DNA from: Mycobacterium sp.
GTDB taxonomy: Bacteria; Actinomycetota; Actinomycetes; Mycobacteriales; Mycobacteriaceae
Assembly (NCBI RefSeq): GCF_025965855.1
Contig: NZ_JAOPWB010000229.1
Span: 1-37,382 of the forward strand
Reading direction: 5' to 3'
Length of the DNA stretch: 37,382 nt
The first letter of the stretch is position 1. Each line of letters starts with the position of its first letter. A model generated the notes under the pieces. It searched no databases, was not told the DNA's origin, and saw nothing but the letters and a program-made list of their open reading frames with translations. This document shows, one piece after another, positions 23,416 through 30,896 of this stretch. A program made the translations under genes and the position numbers.

Positions 23416-24638
23416 TCGATTTCCGCAAGTTTCTGTCCCGAGGCGACGGTGTCTGGTGGGGTCAAGCCGCCGCGGAGCCGCGTCCGCTGGTCGATGCGCT
23501 GATCTTGCAGAATCCCCTGATCGGTCCGATCCGCACCTTCACCGGGCTGAGCTGGAACGACCAGCTCGCGGTCACGATACCCAACCGGATATCGATGGTG
23601 TCCTTTGGCGGGCTCGGCAACCTCCGGGAACTGAGCCGGTCCGGACGCCTGGAGGTGGTGCCGTGCCACTATTCGGCGCTACCGCGAATGTTCGCCGAAC
23701 GCCGGCTGCCGTGTGACGTCGGCCTGGTGCAGGTGTCCCCGCCCGACAAGGACGGGACGTGCTCTTTGGGCATCGGTGTCGACTACGTCGCCGACGCGAT
23801 GCGGTACACGCCGGTGCTCATCGCCGAAATCAACCAAAGAATGCCGGCCACGGTTGGCTCCCCACGGATTCCGCTCGACCGGTTCGCGGCGACCATCAGC
23901 ACCGACCGGCCGCTGGCCGAAGATCCGACCCGCGCACCGGGTGCTACCGAGCAGCGCATCGCCGTCCACGTCGCCGAGCTCGTCGACGACGGCGACACCG
24001 TGCAGTTGGGGGTCGGCTCGCTGGGCGCCGCGGTGCTCGATGCGCTGGCCGAACACGAGGATTTGGGGTTTCACACGGGCATGGTCACCGACGGGCTGCT
24101 CCGGCTCTTCGACAAAGGCGTGGTGACCGGCAGCCGCAAGGAGATCGACCCCGGGCTGATAGTCGCGGGCACCGCGCTGGGTTCGGCCGAGCTGTACCAG
24201 CGGGTGCCCGAGCTACCCGCCAGGTTCCTGCCGACCAGCTACACCCATAGCCCGCAGGTGCTTTCGCAGCTGCATTCGCTGGTATCGGTGAACTTCGCCG
24301 TCGAGGTCGACCTGAGCGGGCAGGTGGGCGCCGAGGTCAGCCGCGGCGTCTATGTCGGCGCCGTCGGCGGGCAGGTGGACTTCACCCGGGCCGCCGCGCT
24401 CACCGGCAAACGGTCGATTATCGCGTTGCGGGCCACATCGGGTGGTCAGTCCACAATCAAAACCTCGCTCGAGGGCGGGGTGGTCACCACCGCGCGCTCC
24501 GACGTCGACACCGTCGTCACCGAATACGGCGTCGCGCACCTGCGCGGCTGCGGCCTGAGGGAGCGAGCGCAACGGCTGGCCGCAATCGCAGCCCCCGAGT
24601 TCCGCGATCAGCTCGACCAGGAAAGGAGCGCATTGTGA
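23412..24638 (+). CDS. Acetyl-CoA hydrolase / 4-hydroxybutyrate CoA-transferase-family protein
   Basis: A 408-aa single-chain CoA-transferase of the acetyl-CoA hydrolase/transferase family. The C-terminal half contains the candidate catalytic Glu298 (AVEVDLSGQVGAE), GGQVDF (319-324) and EYGVAHLRG, as in succinyl-CoA:acetate and 4-hydroxybutyrate CoA-transferases. The N-terminal half holds the CoA-site stretch LPCDVGLVQVSPPDKDGTCSLG. It probably activates the starting acid or moves CoA between pathway acids; no acyl-CoA ligase gene is present in the operon, which makes this plausible. GTG 23412 overlaps the thiolase stop and the GTGA end overlaps the lyase gene. Confidence 0.88.
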   Translation: MIDFRKFLSRGDGVWWGQAAAEPRPLVDALILQNPLIGPIRTFTGLSWNDQLAVTIPNRISMVSFGGLGNLRELSRSGRLEVVPCHYSALPRMFAERRLPCDVGLVQVSPPDKDGTCSLGIGVDYVADAMRYTPVLIAEINQRMPATVGSPRIPLDRFAATISTDRPLAEDPTRAPGATEQRIAVHVAELVDDGDTVQLGVGSLGAAVLDALAEHEDLGFHTGMVTDGLLRLFDKGVVTGSRKEIDPGLIVAGTALGSAELYQRVPELPARFLPTSYTHSPQVLSQLHSLVSVNFAVEVDLSGQVGAEVSRGVYVGAVGGQVDFTRAAALTGKRSIIALRATSGGQSTIKTSLEGGVVTTARSDVDTVVTEYGVAHLRGCGLRERAQRLAAIAAPEFRDQLDQERSAL

Positions 24639-25576
24639 GCAGATTGCCCGCGCATGTCGACATCCGCGAGGTCGGCCCGCGCGACGGATTCCAGAATGAA
24701 CCCGAAACCATCGCCACGACCGACAAGATCGACCTGATCAACCGGCTGGCCCGGACCGGCCTGCACCGAATCGAGGTGGCCAGCTTCGTCCGTCCGGACG
24801 TCATCCCCCAGCTGTCCGACGGCGTCGAGGTGCTGCGCGGCATCGATGTGCCCGAGGACGTGTCGCTGATGGTGTTGGTGCCCAACAGCAAAGGACTCGA
24901 CAATGCGCTCAAGGTGCGCGAGACCTTCTCCGACGTCGCGATCTTCGTCAGCGCGTCGGAGACACATAACAAGAAGAACGTGAATCGAACCATCGCCGAG
25001 TCCATGGCCGACAACGAGGTCATCGCCAAGCGCATCGTCGCCGAGGACTTGCGCTGCGCCGCCGTCATCGCCACGTCCTACGGTTGTCCGTTCGAGGGCG
25101 AGGTGCCGATGAAGCGGGTGCTCGACATCGCCGAGCAGTTCGCGGCCGCGGGCGCCAGCGAGGTGGGATTCGGCGACACCACCGGGATGGCCAACCCCTC
25201 CTATGTCGGCGAGTTCTTCGCAGCCGCGATCGAAAGGCTGCCAGGTATTGAGGTCACCGCCCACTTCCACAACACCCGCGGCCAGGGACTGGCGAACGCC
25301 TACGCAGCATTGCAAGCAGGGTGCGTCAGCTTCGAATCCAGCTTTGGCGAACTCGGCGGCTGCCCGGTGCCGGCGGGATCCACCGGAAACATCGCCTCCG
25401 AGGACCTGATCAGCATGTTCGAAGAAATGGGCGTGAACACCGGGGTATCGCTGCCGGCCTTGATCGATGCGGCGCGCGCCGCTCAAAGCGTGCTCGGCCG
25501 CAAACTGACCAGCCACTCCATCGTCGCCGGTCCGATCGACTGGGTGCCAAACCCGGACGCTCCATCCTGCCGCTGA
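24635..25576 (+). CDS. Hydroxymethylglutaryl-CoA lyase
   Basis: A 313-aa TIM-barrel enzyme of the HMG-CoA lyase group. Key residues are visible: Arg16-Asp17 in REVGPRDGFQNE, the metal histidines His210 and His212 in AHFHNTRG, and Cys243 in the loop ELGGCPVPAGSTGN. The family cleaves 3-hydroxy-3-methylglutaryl-CoA to acetyl-CoA and acetoacetate with a divalent metal. No methylcrotonyl- or geranyl-CoA carboxylase gene accompanies it, so it may act on another tertiary 3-hydroxyacyl-CoA made by this pathway. GTG 24635 overlaps the upstream stop (GTGA). Upstream AGGAAAGGAG is a good ribosome site. Confidence 0.92.
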   Translation: MSRLPAHVDIREVGPRDGFQNEPETIATTDKIDLINRLARTGLHRIEVASFVRPDVIPQLSDGVEVLRGIDVPEDVSLMVLVPNSKGLDNALKVRETFSDVAIFVSASETHNKKNVNRTIAESMADNEVIAKRIVAEDLRCAAVIATSYGCPFEGEVPMKRVLDIAEQFAAAGASEVGFGDTTGMANPSYVGEFFAAAIERLPGIEVTAHFHNTRGQGLANAYAALQAGCVSFESSFGELGGCPVPAGSTGNIASEDLISMFEEMGVNTGVSLPALIDAARAAQSVLGRKLTSHSIVAGPIDWVPNPDAPSCR

Positions 25577-25605
25577 GCTATCCGATCACTCAAAGGAGAG
25601 AAAAC

Positions 25606-26364
25606 ATGACCAACCGTGTCGCATTCGTCACCGGCGGAGCCCAAGGCATCGGCCAGGGCATCTCGGAGACCCTGGGAGCCAATGGGTTCCGGGTCGCGGT
25701 CGCCGACCTGAACCTGGAGGCGGCAGAAGCCACCGCAAAGCGCATCGCCGGCGCCGGCGGCGAAGCCATCGCGGTCCACGTCGACGTCACCGATACCGAA
25801 TCGGTGCGCGCCGCGGTCAACACCGTCGCCGCTGAGCTCGGGGACATCGAGATCGTGGTCAACAATGCCGGCTGGGACGACTTCATGCCGTTTCTGAAAA
25901 CCTCAGAGGATTTCTGGGACAAGATCCTTGAGATCAACTTCAAGGGCGCACTGCGCGTCATCCACACCGTCGTGCCCGGCATGGTGGATCGCGGTTTCGG
26001 TCGGGTGATCAACATCGGTTCGGACGCGGGCCGCGTCGGCTCATCGTTGGAAGCGGTCTACTCCGGCGCCAAGGGCGGCATCATCGCTTTCACCAAGACG
26101 CTGGCCCGCGAGGTGGCGACCAAAGGGGTGACAGCCAACACCGTCTGCCCCGGGCCCACCGACACGCCCGCGCTGCGCAAGTTCGCCGACAGCTCCGGGC
26201 AGGATGCCGACAAGGTGATCGGCGGCATGACCCGCTCCGTGCCGATGAAGCGCTTGGCCCAGCCGTCGGACATCGCCGCTGCCGTCGCCTTCTTCGCATC
26301 CGATGCCGCGGAGTACATCACCGGCCAGACGCTGTCGGTCAGCGGCGGACTCACGATGTCCTGA
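25606..26364 (+). CDS. SDR oxidoreductase, 2-hydroxycyclohexanecarboxyl-CoA dehydrogenase (BadH)-like
   Basis: A 252-aa classical SDR: TGGAQGIGQGI, Asp37-type NAD preference (VADLN), VNNAG, Ser in INIGSDAG, YSGAK, and ITGQTLSVSGG. The segment NNAGWDDFMPFLKTSEDFWDKILEINFKG closely recalls BadH of Rhodopseudomonas, which oxidises 2-hydroxycyclohexanecarboxyl-CoA to the 2-oxo thioester before ring opening (from memory, not searched). ATG 25606 has AAAGGAGAG upstream. It begins the second half of the operon, before three crotonases. A cyclic beta-hydroxyacyl-CoA substrate is inferred. Confidence 0.88.
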   Translation: MTNRVAFVTGGAQGIGQGISETLGANGFRVAVADLNLEAAEATAKRIAGAGGEAIAVHVDVTDTESVRAAVNTVAAELGDIEIVVNNAGWDDFMPFLKTSEDFWDKILEINFKGALRVIHTVVPGMVDRGFGRVINIGSDAGRVGSSLEAVYSGAKGGIIAFTKTLAREVATKGVTANTVCPGPTDTPALRKFADSSGQDADKVIGGMTRSVPMKRLAQPSDIAAAVAFFASDAAEYITGQTLSVSGGLTMS

Positions 26365-26396
26365 CCCCAATCCTCGTGCAATCAAGGGAGATTTGC

Positions 26397-27182
26397 GTGA
26401 CGCAACCACAAAGCCGTGAGGCTGTGACCTGGAACCGTGACGGGGCCATTGTCGAGATCGTGCTCGACAGGCCGCCGGCTAACGCGCTAGGGCTCAAGAT
26501 CATCGCCGGCTTGCATACCGCAATCGACTACGCCCAAACCGTCGACGCCAAGGTGTTGGTGGTCGCTTCCGCGGTGGATGGCTTTTTCGCTGCCGGCGCC
26601 GACATCAAACACATGTCGGCGGTCGACTCGGCTTCGTTTCGCGAGTACGGCGACGCGCTACGCGGCGCGCTGGAGCGCCTCGCGGCCCTGCCCCTGATTT
26701 CGGTGGCCGCCGTCGACGGGCTCGCCCTGGGCGGCGGTCTCGAATTGGCGATGGCGTGCACCTTGCGTGTCGGGGCTGCCCGGGCTCGGCTGGGCCTGCC
26801 CGAAGTCAAACTGGGCCTGATCCCCGGTGCCGGAGGTACTCAGCGACTCCCCCGCCTCATCGGACGCGGCCGAGCACTGGACCTCATGCTCACCGGGCGC
26901 CAGGTCGAGGCGGACGAGGCGTTGTGGATCGGGTTGATCGACCGGTTCGCTGAACCGGACACCACCGCCAGGGCCGCGGCGTGGCAACTGGCCCGTGAGT
27001 TGGCCGCGGCGTCGACATCCGCCCAGCTGGCCGTCGTCCGCACAGTCGATGCAGCCTACGACCGCCCGCTGCCTGACGGGCTGCGTTTTGAGGTCGAGCA
27101 GGTCCAGGACTTGTTCGAGCGGGGTGAGGCGGTCGAGGGAATCCGCGCATTCATCGCCAAGCGAGCACCCCAATTCGCGTGA
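26397..27182 (+). CDS. Enoyl-CoA hydratase (crotonase 1)
   Basis: A 261-aa crotonase-superfamily enzyme with both hydratase glutamates: Glu116 in GGGLELAMA and Glu136 in LPEVKLGLIPGAGGTQRLPR. The oxyanion-hole segments FAAGADIKHM and GLALGGG are also intact. It should hydrate a 2-enoyl-CoA to a 3-hydroxyacyl-CoA. GTG 26397 is preceded by AAGGGAG; an alternative ATG at 26376 would overlap that site. It lies 32 bp after the BadH-like gene, and crotonase 2 begins 22 bp beyond its stop. Confidence 0.92.
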   Translation: MTQPQSREAVTWNRDGAIVEIVLDRPPANALGLKIIAGLHTAIDYAQTVDAKVLVVASAVDGFFAAGADIKHMSAVDSASFREYGDALRGALERLAALPLISVAAVDGLALGGGLELAMACTLRVGAARARLGLPEVKLGLIPGAGGTQRLPRLIGRGRALDLMLTGRQVEADEALWIGLIDRFAEPDTTARAAAWQLARELAAASTSAQLAVVRTVDAAYDRPLPDGLRFEVEQVQDLFERGEAVEGIRAFIAKRAPQFA

Positions 27183-27204
27183 CCCAACTGATGGAGTAGC
27201 TGTC

Positions 27205-28017
27205 ATGATCGATTTCGAAAAGCGTTATGAAACGTTGCTTCTCGAGGCTCCTGCTGACGGTGTGGTCCAGGTGACCCTGAACCGACCCGACCGCCTCAAC
27301 GCCATGACCATGACCATGTTCGACGAGCTGGAGTCGGTGGCGCGGGCGGTGGGTGACGACCGCGACATACGGGTGGTGATTCTGACCGGCGCGGGCAAGG
27401 CTTTTTGCGCGGGATACGACCTCGACGAAGCCGAAGAACTGGCCTCGTTGTCTGCATTGGGCATGTTGGATCGTCAGGAGCGCGCCGCTCGCGCGCTCAG
27501 CGCCGTCCGTGCGGTACCGGTCCCGGTGATCGCGGCCGTGAACGGCCCCGCCGCCGGCGGCGGCATGTCGCTCGCGTTGATGGCAGATATCCGGCTCGGC
27601 TCCCCGAAAGCGAAGTTCAATGCCGCCTTCGTACGGATCGGGCTATCGGCCGGCGACCTGGGTGCCTCCTGGCTGCTGCCGCGCCTGATCAGTCCCTCGG
27701 CCGCCGCGGAGATCGGGTTCACGGGCCGCATCGTGGAGGCCGACGAGGCGGAACGGCTCGGCCTGCTCAACCGGGTGACGGGCCCCGACGACCTGCTCGA
27801 CCAGACCCTGGCGATGGCAGGCCAGATCTGCGCCAATTCCCCCGGCGGCATCCGGATTTCCAAACGCGCGCTGCAGGCCAACATGGAAGTCGCGTCCTTC
27901 GCGGCGGCGCTCGAATTGGAAAACCGCGGGCAGGCGCTCCTGACGCGCTGTGACGACATGACCGAGGCGCTGCAGGCCTTCAAAGCCAAACGGTCACCAA
28001 ACTTCTCCGGACGTTGA
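27205..28017 (+). CDS. Crotonase-family protein 2 lacking both hydratase glutamates
   Basis: A 270-aa crotonase. The oxyanion segments FCAGYDLDE and GPAAGGGMSLAL are kept, but the hydratase glutamates are replaced by Ser122 and Phe142 (NAAFVRIGL). Asp151 in GLSAGDLGASWLLPRL lines up with Asp204 of rat dienoyl-CoA isomerase (GLAADVGT) and near Asp145 of 4-chlorobenzoyl-CoA dehalogenase. It is therefore unlikely to be a hydratase; isomerase, ring-cleaving hydrolase or C-C bond reactions are possible. ATG 27205 follows ATGGAGTAG. The next gene starts 3 bp after its stop. Confidence 0.9.
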   Translation: MIDFEKRYETLLLEAPADGVVQVTLNRPDRLNAMTMTMFDELESVARAVGDDRDIRVVILTGAGKAFCAGYDLDEAEELASLSALGMLDRQERAARALSAVRAVPVPVIAAVNGPAAGGGMSLALMADIRLGSPKAKFNAAFVRIGLSAGDLGASWLLPRLISPSAAAEIGFTGRIVEADEAERLGLLNRVTGPDDLLDQTLAMAGQICANSPGGIRISKRALQANMEVASFAAALELENRGQALLTRCDDMTEALQAFKAKRSPNFSGR

Positions 28018-28019
28018 GC

Positions 28020-28865
28020 ATGACCACCACCTCGCAATGGAATCGGGTGTCGCGACGCCCGCTGGCGTGCGTCCTCGACGAGCTGCGCACGGCGCGCACG
28101 CTGACGTTCGACGAGCACGCTCACGGCATCGTCGTGTTGTCCGTCAACCGACCACACCGGGCAAATTCGCAAACGGTGGAGATGTTCGGCGAAATCGCCT
28201 GGGCTACGGCGATGTTGCGCAATGCGCCGCTGCGCGCGTTGATCATCACCGGGGCGGGGGGAAAAGCGTTCTGCACCGGCTTCGACCTGGACGAGGTCGA
28301 TGTCCTCACGCGGTTGTCGGTGTCGGAATTCACGGATCTCGTCGAAACGGCCGCGTGCGGGTCCACCGGGCTGCGCGCGCTGCCGTATCCGGTGATCGCC
28401 GCGGTGAGCGGCCCGGCGGCCGGAGGTGGACTGTCGTTGGCACTGGCCGCCGACATCCGGATAGCCGACCACACCGCCAGTTTCAGCGCCGGGTTCGTGC
28501 GGGTTGGGCTGTCGATCGGCGAGCTTGGCACCTCCTGGAACCTGATCCGGCTGATCGGACCGGGCCGGGCGGCGGAGCTGGCATTCACCGGACGCACGGT
28601 ACGAGCCGTCGAAGCCCGGCGCATCGGACTGGCCGACCAGCTCACCGAGACGGGCAGCGCGCTCGACGCGGCGATCGAACTGGCCGAAAGCATCGCGGAA
28701 AACTCTGAGGACAGCGCGAGATCCACCAAGAATGCGTTGGTCCGCAACCTCGAGAACAACTCATTCCGGTCCGCGCTCGAGGTGGACGTCCGTGGCCAGA
28801 CGCTGGCGATGCAGGTGCCGACGACCCGCAGCGCGCTGGCGAGCCTGCAAGGGCAGACGCCGTGA
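28020..28865 (+). CDS. Crotonase-family protein 3 lacking both hydratase glutamates
   Basis: A 281-aa paralogue of crotonase 2 with a 30-residue N-terminal extension. It keeps FCTGFDLDEVD and GPAAGGGLSLALAADIRI. The two hydratase glutamates are replaced by Ser139 and Phe159 (SAGFVRVGL), while Glu168 in GLSIGELGTSWNLIRL sits where crotonase 2 has Asp151. The pair may form a hetero-oligomer or perform two successive steps. ATG 28020 is 3 bp after the previous stop, and the GTGA end overlaps the next gene. Confidence 0.9.
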   Translation: MTTTSQWNRVSRRPLACVLDELRTARTLTFDEHAHGIVVLSVNRPHRANSQTVEMFGEIAWATAMLRNAPLRALIITGAGGKAFCTGFDLDEVDVLTRLSVSEFTDLVETAACGSTGLRALPYPVIAAVSGPAAGGGLSLALAADIRIADHTASFSAGFVRVGLSIGELGTSWNLIRLIGPGRAAELAFTGRTVRAVEARRIGLADQLTETGSALDAAIELAESIAENSEDSARSTKNALVRNLENNSFRSALEVDVRGQTLAMQVPTTRSALASLQGQTP

Positions 28866-29794
28866 CCACCGCCGGGCAGCTGCGCGACGGGCTCGGCCCG
28901 GCTGATGACCTGCGACACCGCCCGTTTGCCGGGGAGAGAATACGCGACAGCCTGTTCTGGCAGTTGGTCATGCCGGAGGAAGAACTCGGTGTGCAGGTCT
29001 ACCTCTACCTGACCGGCAGCGGGAAGGCCGGCTACAACGTCTGCGTCTGGGGCCCAGACGAGCGCCCCTTGGCCCAGCACCTCCACCAGGGGCGGGTTCC
29101 GGAACATGCGGACTTTGACGAATTCTCGTTCGACGGGTTGACTCTCACGCAACCCGAGTTGCGCAAGACCTGCCTCATGACTTACGACCGCGACGACGTC
29201 CGAATCGAGTTTGCATTCAAGGGCATTCACGATGCGTTCAGCTATCACCGCAATCCGGACGGCCTCCCGTCGTGGTTCGCGGTGAACCGGATCGAGCAGA
29301 CGGGTCGGGTGCGCGGTGGACTCGAAGTCGCCGGCCGCCGCATCGAGTGGGACCGAATGGGTCACCGCGACCACTCCTGGGGAGTCCGCGACTGGGGCGT
29401 GCCGCAGCATTGGAAATGGTTTGTCGCCTATACCGAATCGGGGAAGGCGCTCAACGGATGGATATGGATCGCCAAGGGCGAGTGGGGTTTCGCCGGCTAC
29501 GTCGTCCGCGACGGGGTCACCTACCCGGTCAACCGCATCGACCACCACGCCGAATACGGTGAACAGATGCGCCAGCGTCGACTCCGTTCGACCCTGATCG
29601 ACAGCACCGGTGCGCGAACGGAGCTCGAACTCGACGTCTTCGGTGTGATCGAGTTGCCTACGCACGACAGGTTGCAAACGGTGATCCGTGAAGGTGCCTG
29701 CCGAGCGGTCATCGACGGCGAACAAGGTGCCGGACAGTTCGAGGCACATTGGCAGGGGAGCTATCTCGACTATCTGTCGGCGCGGGAGACCTGA
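28862..29794 (+). CDS. DUF7064/DUF7065-type lipocalin-like protein
   Basis: A 310-aa beta-rich soluble protein, GTG start overlapping crotonase 3 (GTGA). The strongest motif is HRDHSWGVRDWG at 168-179, with WFAVNRIEQTG before and WKWFVAYTESG after. That His-Arg-Asp-x-Ser-Trp-Gly signature is shared with CrtC/AttH-type lipocalin-fold proteins and mycobacterial DUF7064/7065 proteins (recalled). CrtC hydrates terpenoid double bonds, so a hydratase or binding role for a hydrophobic pathway intermediate is conceivable, though not shown. It overlaps the kinase gene start by one base. Confidence 0.75.
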   Translation: MTTAGQLRDGLGPADDLRHRPFAGERIRDSLFWQLVMPEEELGVQVYLYLTGSGKAGYNVCVWGPDERPLAQHLHQGRVPEHADFDEFSFDGLTLTQPELRKTCLMTYDRDDVRIEFAFKGIHDAFSYHRNPDGLPSWFAVNRIEQTGRVRGGLEVAGRRIEWDRMGHRDHSWGVRDWGVPQHWKWFVAYTESGKALNGWIWIAKGEWGFAGYVVRDGVTYPVNRIDHHAEYGEQMRQRRLRSTLIDSTGARTELELDVFGVIELPTHDRLQTVIREGACRAVIDGEQGAGQFEAHWQGSYLDYLSARET

Positions 29795-30819
29795 TGTGGT
29801 CATGGTCTGAGCAGGAGCTCTCACGATTGGGCCTGTTTTTGGCCGACCGCGGACTCTGCGGCCCAGCGATCTCCGCCGAGGCTATCGGCGACGGACACTC
29901 CAACCTGACATTCCTGGTATCAGACGGGCATTCGCGAACGGTCGTGCGCCGACCACCGCCGCCGCCGCTGCCGCCGGGCGCTCACGATGTGCTGCGGGAA
30001 GCGCGGCTGCTGACCGCGCTCGAGCGGACCGACGTCCCGACTCCGCGCGTGCGCGCTGTCGCGGCCGCCGGAGAATTGCTCGACGTGCCGGTCTATGTCA
30101 TGGACTTCGTCGATGGGGTCGTCATCACCGAATCGACGCCCGCGCCACAGGACGACGAACAGCTGCGCCGGCGCATCGGGGAATCGTTGGTGGATACTCT
30201 CGCCGCGCTGCACAAGGTGGCTTGGCGTGAGGTCGGGCTCGGCGATTTCGGCAAGCCCGACGGGTTCAACGAGCGGCAGTTGCGGAGGATGCGATCGCTG
30301 ATCGCGGCCGACGGAAGCGTGCCGCGCGCCTTCGCCGCGCTGGACGGCTGGCTGCAGGCGCACCTGCCGCCGGAATCGGGAAATGCGATTGTTCACAATG
30401 ACTTTCGCATCGGCAATATGATTGTCGACACCGCAACCGGTCACGTTGCCGCAGTCCTCGATTGGGAGCTCGCCACGATCGGCGATCCCCTTGCCGATTT
30501 GGGATACCTGCTCACCTCGTACCCTATGCCGGACGAGCCTCTGGTCCCGACGTCGGCGATGGGCACCGCGGTGCGGGAGCCCGGCTACCCCGGACGCACG
30601 GAGCTGATCGACCGGTACGCCGACCGCACCGGGGCTGACGTGTCGGAAGTCAATTGGTATGCCACGCTGGCGATGTACAAACTTGCCGCGCTCTACGAGT
30701 ACAGCCGCAGGCGGTTCGAAAACGGTGTGGGAGACCCGTATTACGCCGATCCCACGTTGGTGAGTTCTTTCCTCGCCGCTGGCGAGCGGCTAGCCGCCGA
30801 AGGCTTTGCGCACACCTGA
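29794..30819 (+). CDS. Aminoglycoside-phosphotransferase-fold kinase, ACAD10/LvaA-like
   Basis: A 341-aa kinase-fold protein. A nucleotide loop GDGHSNLTF (32-40) is followed by VVRRPPPPPLPPGAHDVLREARLL, the catalytic loop HNDFRIGN (201-208, Asp203) and the metal-site DWE (223-225) in VLDWELATIGDP. This is the family fused to acyl-CoA dehydrogenase in animal ACAD10/11 and encoded as LvaA in levulinate catabolism, where 4-hydroxyacyl-CoA is phosphorylated before elimination. ATG 29794 overlaps the upstream stop. As the last operon gene beside two dehydrogenases, a similar hydroxyacyl-CoA kinase role is a reasonable inference. Confidence 0.88.
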   Translation: MWSWSEQELSRLGLFLADRGLCGPAISAEAIGDGHSNLTFLVSDGHSRTVVRRPPPPPLPPGAHDVLREARLLTALERTDVPTPRVRAVAAAGELLDVPVYVMDFVDGVVITESTPAPQDDEQLRRRIGESLVDTLAALHKVAWREVGLGDFGKPDGFNERQLRRMRSLIAADGSVPRAFAALDGWLQAHLPPESGNAIVHNDFRIGNMIVDTATGHVAAVLDWELATIGDPLADLGYLLTSYPMPDEPLVPTSAMGTAVREPGYPGRTELIDRYADRTGADVSEVNWYATLAMYKLAALYEYSRRRFENGVGDPYYADPTLVSSFLAAGERLAAEGFAHT

Positions 30820-30896
30820 TTTGCATCGGCATGCACGTTTTGCAGAACTCTTCTCGGTTGATTTCAAGGGGTGATTGCAACACTTCGCGGTGAGGA

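Noticed and set aside
28121..29824. 567-codon minus-strand open frame under crotonase 3 and the lipocalin-like gene
   Set aside because: Plus-strand genes there have strong family motifs and coupled starts; the antisense product is a low-complexity shadow.
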